From contig JAUIRK010000189.1 of the NCBI GenBank assembly GCA_030549495.1, positions 248,001 to 312,000 of the forward strand: a stretch of 64,000 nt of DNA. Direction: 5' to 3'. How positions within the stretch are numbered: the stretch's first letter is position 1; every line of letters begins with the position of its first letter. Positions 58,502 to 64,000 of this stretch are shown here, piece by piece. The DNA comes from Nectonema munidae. Its lineage: Eukaryota > Nematomorpha > Nectonematoida > Nectonematidae. Both the position numbers and the translations under genes were made by a program. The notes below the pieces were generated by a model. It saw only the letters and a program-made list of their open reading frames with translations. It ran no database searches and was not told the origin of the DNA.

Positions 58502-61500
58502 GCTCAAAAGTTGCTCTGGATTCATCTTTTTCATCAACTCTACATTCTTTCAAAGAATCTAGTGTCTCTTCGGTAGATTCATCATGTGAGTGCTTTTTTT
58601 TATACTTTTCCTTAAGTAAAGCTCCTGTTTTCTTTTTTACCACTGTTATTATTTATAGTGCGTAATTTTTGTTTCAGATATATTGTAAATGATTTATTTT
58701 TAAAAGTAAAAAAGTTCTATGTTATCTTTGAATATTTCTTTCATCCTATTCTTTTATATTGCAGTGTGAAAGTTCTATTTATGGAAATATTCCCTCATTA
58801 AAAGTTCCTTCGGAATTAGTAACAACTACAAATAAAAATATTTTTATTTTAAATATAAATTTTAAGTTTACAAAAATAAATACAAAAGAGTTTTTCCCAT
58901 GTGAATTCTTTCCAAAGGGGATTTTTTCGCTCTTCTTATTGTAAATATGAGCGGACGTGATGTGTCATGTGTGGCCAGTGCAATATTTTAGAAAGTTTAC
59001 CTATGTGCTCTCGTATACTTTATTCTTACAGTCGAATTCTTGTGATTCAATACTATTTCATTTTGAATCATAGTCGTCATTAAAATGTCTTTCACATTTG
59101 TTATACTCGTTATAAACTTTTCGATTGTTGGTTTTACGCAACCATTTTTCTTTTTTTACATATAAATGTATCTGCTTTATAAATAACTATAATATAGTTG
59201 AAGATGAAAACAAAATAATGCACATGAAGTGAGTATTTAGAAAACACGACTTTTCAAAAGCAAATTTATTATTTATTTCAAATTTTCGACCTTACGGTCT
59301 TTGTCAAGAAACTTAAATAGAAAAGCGAAACAAAATATATTGTGTATATGTGTATAATGTGATTAAATGTTAAAGAAATGTAAAACTAAAAAAAATTTTC
59401 GTGTATTTCCTTTTTCATTTCTTCATTTCTTTCCTCTTTTGCCAATCATGTATGACATTTTATTTTATTACATTTCTTTAACATTATACACATATACACA
59501 ATATATTTTGTTTTGCTTTTCTATTTAAGCTTCTTGACAAAGAACGTAAGGTCGAAAATTTGAAGTAAATAATAAATTTGCTTTTGAAAAGTGGTGTTTT
59601 CTAAATACTCACTCCTATGCATTATTTTGTTTTCATCTTCAACTATGAAAAGTACCGACTTCGCCATATCAATCATTCAATAACTATAAAATACAACTTT
59701 TACGAATTCTAGCATAAACTACAGTGTTCGCAGTAAATTCTTGAAAAACTTTACGTGTACGCTGAAGAAGCATAATAATTCGCTCCTTCGGATTCAAAGT
59801 ACTCTTGCGCGTTGTAGGCCTTAGGTTATCTACTCACAAATATGACAGAATGGTTGTGCCTAGTGCAAATACAGACACCTACATAAGCCTAGTGACATCA
59901 GAGGAAGAGATCAGTGTTCCCACACCGTATCTACATATAAACGCCAATAAATCCATTCTGCACTCTGAAATAAAAAGAATAAATCTTTTAACCTGACTTG
60001 ATTGAGGAAGGAGAAAGCCTAAAGCAGAATCTACCATCTCAAATACAAGCTGGTTTTGATAACATTTTTTGAAAGCCGTGATGTTTATCTGGTACATGGC
60101 TGGATTAACGTTGTCGAGTTTTTGAGGGTGAAGGCCGGTGGTGTTGACATCAGCAGTAGTTAGAGTAAATGGTCTGGTGGGATAGGGAGTTGCATAGTAA
60201 CAACACAGCTTTTAGCGGAAGATTTGTGAATGGAGATAAATTGTTGTGGAAAAAAGGTGGTTTTACTTAGAACAGTCTTCAAATATGGCTGTAGTCATTC
60301 AAGCGTTTTTAGTTTCTTGTTCTACCCAGTTGTACATAGTGTTGTCCAAGTGTGGATCTCATGAACAAAGGCTTGGAGCGTGGTCCCGTCTTTTAGCCAA
60401 TCCCGTAGAGTAGATTTTGTTATATTTTTCGCTCGAGATCTTGACATCGTTCTTCACCACTACCAACCCCTTCACAAAATAATATATAGCACATATACGT
60501 ATATATGTGTTCAAAAGTAGTTTGGTAAAAGTAACGCGATTATTACACTTTTCAAGACGAAAAAATAGGAGCCGAGAGCATACCACATTATAACGGTTCT
60601 TCAGCCTATCACTCAAAATTCAACTTTTTAAAAAATTGGCAAAACATTTAATTTTGCTAAAAAATTGGTTGTATTTATTAGCCAAGTAGTCATGTAAAAA
60701 TGAATCCTAGTGCAAGCGCAGAGTGCCTTACTATTCAATATTTTTTAAAATGGAATTAAAGTTAATTTTTTTTAATCATGAAAAACTAATACATCATAAG
60801 ATATTAGCAATTTTTCTTAATTACTGTCTATTTGAAGGCTTTGTATTTGCCGGTTTAACTGCTGAATTCGATACATTATGTTATAAAATTATAGAAAGAA
60901 TTTTAAAAATGCTCTATTCAGTTCGATACATGCTGTTATTAAACGAAAAGTTTAAAATAATTTGAAAAATATTATCAGAATTTATATAAAAATTGTTTTA
61001 ATTTCATACTTGGGCTTGCCGTATGTATTTTAAGTGTTTGAAGTAACTATTATAGTAGTTATTTAAAAAATATATTTCCACAATATTTAAACGTATTAGG
61101 TCTTTAATGTAGAAAGGAGATGACAATTATTTACGTTTATGTAAAAATCATTTCATTGTTTTGACTTTTAAAACGTATACTGATTGTTACTCATCTCACA
61201 ACTTCTTTTAGACAGTTACACCTGAAACATGTCAATTTTGCTTTCGATTGATTCTTCCATCTTTTTGCGAGCAGTTATGTTATTTTCCTTTGTTGTATTT
61301 TATTGATTTGATCATGTTTTGTAACAAATATTTGTTTTTTGCTATCAGATATACGATGCAAATATAGAAGATTGAATAACAGATTCTATAGGGTATATGA
61401 TTATGCCTAGAAACAATGGACCCTGATAAGGAACTAAAAATGAGCTTAAGATGTAATATTTTTCGAAAACGATCTTTTTGAGTTTCCTTTTTTCCATTTT

Positions 61501-62293
61501 CTCCTTTGGTATTTGATCCAAAAGCGCTTTTTATATTTTTAAATTTCTTATTTTTTATTAAAAATGAATTGAATTTATTTGCTATTTTATACTTTCAGTG
61601 CTAGATATCAAAAAATACTCTCCAGAATTGAACACCATACTCAGATGCGTGGAATCGCATAATAAAATTGCCAATGTAGGATATCTTTTTGAAAGGGAGT
61701 CCAGTTTTCGCCGCAAATTCAATTTAGGAGATGAAAGAGTAGCTAAAAGTCCAACCTCTACTCATAAGAATAACTCTTTCTTCAATTACTTACTTCTGGA
61801 TCCTAGAGTAAGTTTTTACTTGATATCTCTCTCTTCATCTCCCTAATATTGCATTTTTCAATGTTTTTGCTTCCATTGCCCGATTATCCTACAGGATTTA
61901 ATATAAAATTTTCTTCCATTTCCTGCATTGTGATGATTTAGGTTGTAATCAGATGTTTCATCTGGGAATGGAGTAAACTTTGATTTCTCCTATATAATTT
62001 ATAATAAATATATATATGTGTTCATAAATATATTTAATAAAAATAAATATTAATCTAATATTTAATTTAATATATAATATATTTTTGGACGTTTTTAGTT
62101 GGTGCAAGTGTGTCTTATTTTTATTAAGCATACCAAAAACTTTCATACAAATGCAAAATCATTAACTGGACCGGATTCATTGTCGAAGTTCGTTGGATCC
62201 ATTTTCTACATCGGCAAAGGATCAGCCAACCGACCAAATGCTCACTTTAGTCAAGCCATGAAAGCCCACTCTAAAAGCGCCGAAAGTCAGGAT
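58502..62293 (+). CDS. ANKLE1/LEM-3-type GIY-YIG nuclease, partial gene
   Basis: ANKLE1/LEM-3 proteins are nucleases with ankyrin repeats, a LEM domain and a C-terminal GIY-YIG domain, acting on DNA bridges and recombination intermediates. Three plausible exons are seen. 58502-58585 is Ser-rich (SKVALDSSFSSTLHSFKESS). 61599-61807 ends SFFNYLLLDPR. 62129-62293 carries SKFVGSIFYIGKGSANRPNA; its acceptor could instead be at 62099. Donors GTGAGT and GTAAGT and the phases agree (1 then 0). LLLDPR followed by FYIGKG-x-x-x-RP is the ANKLE1 form of the GIY-YIG core, with tyrosines and an arginine in place. The rest of the domain, and the ankyrin and LEM parts, are not found here. They should lie beyond 64000 and upstream of 58500. 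The first exon is the least certain. Confidence 0.65.
59197..59643. mobile_element. Long palindromic MITE, TA-flanked, in an intron
   Basis: Arms at 59197-59383 and 59468-59643 are inverted copies about 180 bp long with only scattered mismatches and one 9-10 bp insertion in the left arm. They flank an 84-bp spacer. The outer edges are gttgaagatgaaaac and its complement, each next to TA (59195-59196 and 59644-59645), consistent with a Tc1/mariner-type foldback MITE. A transcript through it could form a long hairpin. Confidence 0.85.
59830..60620 (-). pseudogene. pogo/Tigger-like (DDE_1) transposase remnant
   Basis: The minus-strand frame at 59879-60097 reads MYQINITAFKKCYQNQLVFE, and the adjacent frame supplies NSTTLIQP just before it. 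Together they match the pogo/Tigger motif PN-T-x-LLQP-x-D-x-x-I-x-x-FK-x-x-Y. GC content is higher than the surroundings through 60600, with broken frames. It sits in the large intron of the ANKLE1-like gene. No terminal repeats identified. Confidence 0.5.
60621..61598. other. Intron DNA, no feature
   Basis: AT-rich. It ends in a polypyrimidine tract and tttcag acceptor at 61598. An 80-codon frame at 60723-60965 is AT-driven and not supported. Confidence 0.4.
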
Positions 62294-62569
62294 GTATGCA
62301 TTTTTTATCTTGATTAATTTAGAGTTTGTTCCTTTTCTTAAGTTGTTATAATTTAGTTTGTGTTGAATTTGAAGGATTTGACATTTGTAAGTGCCAATCA
62401 CAACACAAACATGTGCAAATTTTAATTTTTTCGATCTCATCTATAAATTGATTAATTTGGATAATTTTAACTTCTTCAGGTACATTGAGAATTTGACGAC
62501 TTTCCTGATAAAATGTTTTTTATCATTTATTTCCTTACGTTAGTTCACAACATTTTTTACAGAGGCACA

Positions 62570-63620
62570 CATCCTCAAAATTTGCTCCAACCCCACCATA
62601 ACTGCACTGATTTTATCAAGTCAAGTTACTTTATTTGTACTTTTGATTGCATCACTACCATCTAGCTCAGTGGTTTTTAAACTGGAGTCTGCGGTTCCCT
62701 ACAAGATCGCGAAGCAGTTGCATTTGGACCGAAAAGGGGTCACTCAATGGATCGTTTCGCGCAACATATTGCATCCATATTGGGTCATTTGCTATTTTTG
62801 CCAATAAGTCACATTTAAAAGAATAAATAATTTAGTCTTTGAATTGAGTTAAACTATTTTTACTTTTTTATTGCTTTTCAGGGCTGATTTTATAGATGTA
62901 AATGTGCATTTTTCTTAATGGCCTAAGAATAAATTATGACGACTCATACTTCAAATTTGGTTTTACTGTATTAACGTCTGGTGGGGAAGAGGAACCTAAG
63001 TGTCTATTGACTATTTTAAACGTCAAGATGAACGATTGCCCAAATCTAGGTTTGATGGCCTAGAAATGTTTTTCCAAAATAGTGTAGTTTCAAAGTCTTC
63101 TATAAAGTTTGAAAAAAATAACTTGTCAAAAAGTGCCACAACATAAGAGAACATTTGATATTATCTTGCTGCAAAGATATCATATTGAATGTGCTAAGAA
63201 GTTCTGAACTTGAAAAGTTGGAGCATATCTTCCTGACAAACGATACCGTTAGAAGTCTAATAGGAGAGATGTCTGATGACATAATGTTACAGGGTATTGA
63301 TTTAGAAATAGATAGGAATTAGAAGATGAGTTGAAAAATGTTCTCAATGAAGTCATTAGAACAGCGTATTTCATTAAAGGAAATATCTTCAACTCTTGTT
63401 TGTTTCTGAGTTATGCAAAGAAAAGGAATTCGAATTTGAAAAATACTTGCTGCACAAAAAACATGAGGTGGCTTTCCAAAGGAAAAGTTTCGAAGCGATA
63501 CTATGAAAAGAAATCCAGCTATTTCTGGAAAGCAAACAAGATGTACGTGCAAAATATTCTGATCTCTGTTTTCTTATATTTCTACCATTTTAAGCGAACC
63601 TATCATTTTTACTGAAATTC
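62570..63620 (+). mobile_element. ZBED5/FAM200-like hAT remnant, copy 2
   Basis: It starts near cagaggcacacatcctcaaa (62570), matching the outer edge of copy 1 at 25752 on the other strand. tggtggggaagaggaacc near 62978, the segment ELEKLEHIFLTNDTVRSLIG near 63200-63260, and ELKNVLNEVIRTAYFIKGNI near 63325-63385 all parallel copy 1. Between the last two, about 300 bp present in copy 1 is missing. Relative to copy 1 there is also an extra segment of about 300 bp beginning with a hAT-like end, cagtggtttttaaactgg, at 62660. The dimerisation domain is absent. It lies in the 3' part of the ANKLE1-like gene, probably in an intron. Confidence 0.65.
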
Positions 63621-64000
63621 CTAATTCAACCAGACCTCATTTATCTAATATTATTATTTTCGATAACCTCTATATCCGATACAATATTGATTTGGAGCTA
63701 AATGATTTTTCTCATCCTCTTATCTCACTAATGGTCAACCAATGGCTCATTTCAAATGAATGAGCATTTGATTCAGATGCATTGTTGCTTAAAATTAAAT
63801 TTTAAAATTTTTATCAATGAAAGGTTTAGATTAGTAAAACAGAAAAACAAGGAATCATCTTATATAAACTTCATATACTACCTACAATATTTTCAGTTAG
63901 CAAAGTAAATTGTTTGAAAATATATTCACGGCTTGTGTTTTATTGATTGATTATATTACACCTTTTTTTATATATAAGTAATCGAGTTGCTATGGGGTCA
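63621..64000. other. AT-rich stretch, no gene seen
   Basis: No feature recognised. The missing exons of the ANKLE1-like gene may lie beyond the window. Confidence 0.4.

Noticed and set aside
58759-58944. Additional exon of the ANKLE1-like gene after 58585
   Set aside because: The reading frame after the gcag acceptor is out of phase with the preceding donor and meets an immediate stop; the exon at 61599 fits instead.
60723-60965. 80-codon frame in the large intron
   Set aside because: AT-driven composition and no similarity; best explained as chance in intron DNA.

Overview
This window looks like nuclear DNA from an animal with a very AT-rich genome full of DNA transposons. The evidence is spliced genes with GT-AG introns, animal genes (an akirin and an ANKLE1/LEM-3-type nuclease), a bacterial-type mitochondrial valyl-tRNA synthetase, and tRNA-derived SINEs. 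The mixture of piggyBac, hAT, MULE, pogo/Tigger-like and RTE-like elements fits an arthropod or another invertebrate. I cannot name the species.

Host genes are sparse. On the minus strand are akirin (four short exons, 13407-13995) and a long intronless valyl-tRNA synthetase (31250-33985). On the plus strand are an intronless 311-residue protein I do not recognise (29760-30695) and part of a gene for a GIY-YIG nuclease of the ANKLE1/LEM-3 type (exons between 58502 and 62293, continuing beyond the window). A possible extra coding exon lies at 15438-15604.

Most of the rest is transposon debris, laid out as follows. 1-12.3 kb: piggyBac, an unassigned RNase H-like transposase joined to a MULE fragment, BED-finger hAT pieces and MITEs. 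17-19.7 kb: SINE and MITEs. 19.7-23.7 kb: a piggyBac element with recognisable ends, split by an RTE-like LINE with a 13-bp target duplication. 24.1-25.8 kb: a ZBED5/FAM200-like hAT, with a second copy at 62.6-63.6 kb. 28-29.6 kb: three MITEs. 35.7-38.4 kb: a larger copy of the unassigned transposase family. 39.9-41.3 kb: a possible pogo-like remnant carrying a hAT MITE. 44 kb: a SINE-MITE-SINE sandwich. 46.6-49.2 kb: a compositionally odd, unexplained block. 49.6-50.5 kb: a minisatellite of about 87 bp. 52.3-53.6 kb: a strongly strand-skewed block. 56.0-58.3 kb: a nearly whole GTF2IRD2-like hAT with a perfect 8-bp target duplication. 59.2-60.6 kb: a long palindromic MITE and a pogo/Tigger-like remnant, both inside an intron of the nuclease gene.

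The genes do not form an operon or pathway. The clearest biology is how transposons are layered inside each other and inside introns. The best candidates for novelty are the transposase family with paired D-T-T and C-R-H-H motifs (two diverged copies), the truncated divergent akirin C-terminus, and the unexplained 46.6-49.2 kb block.
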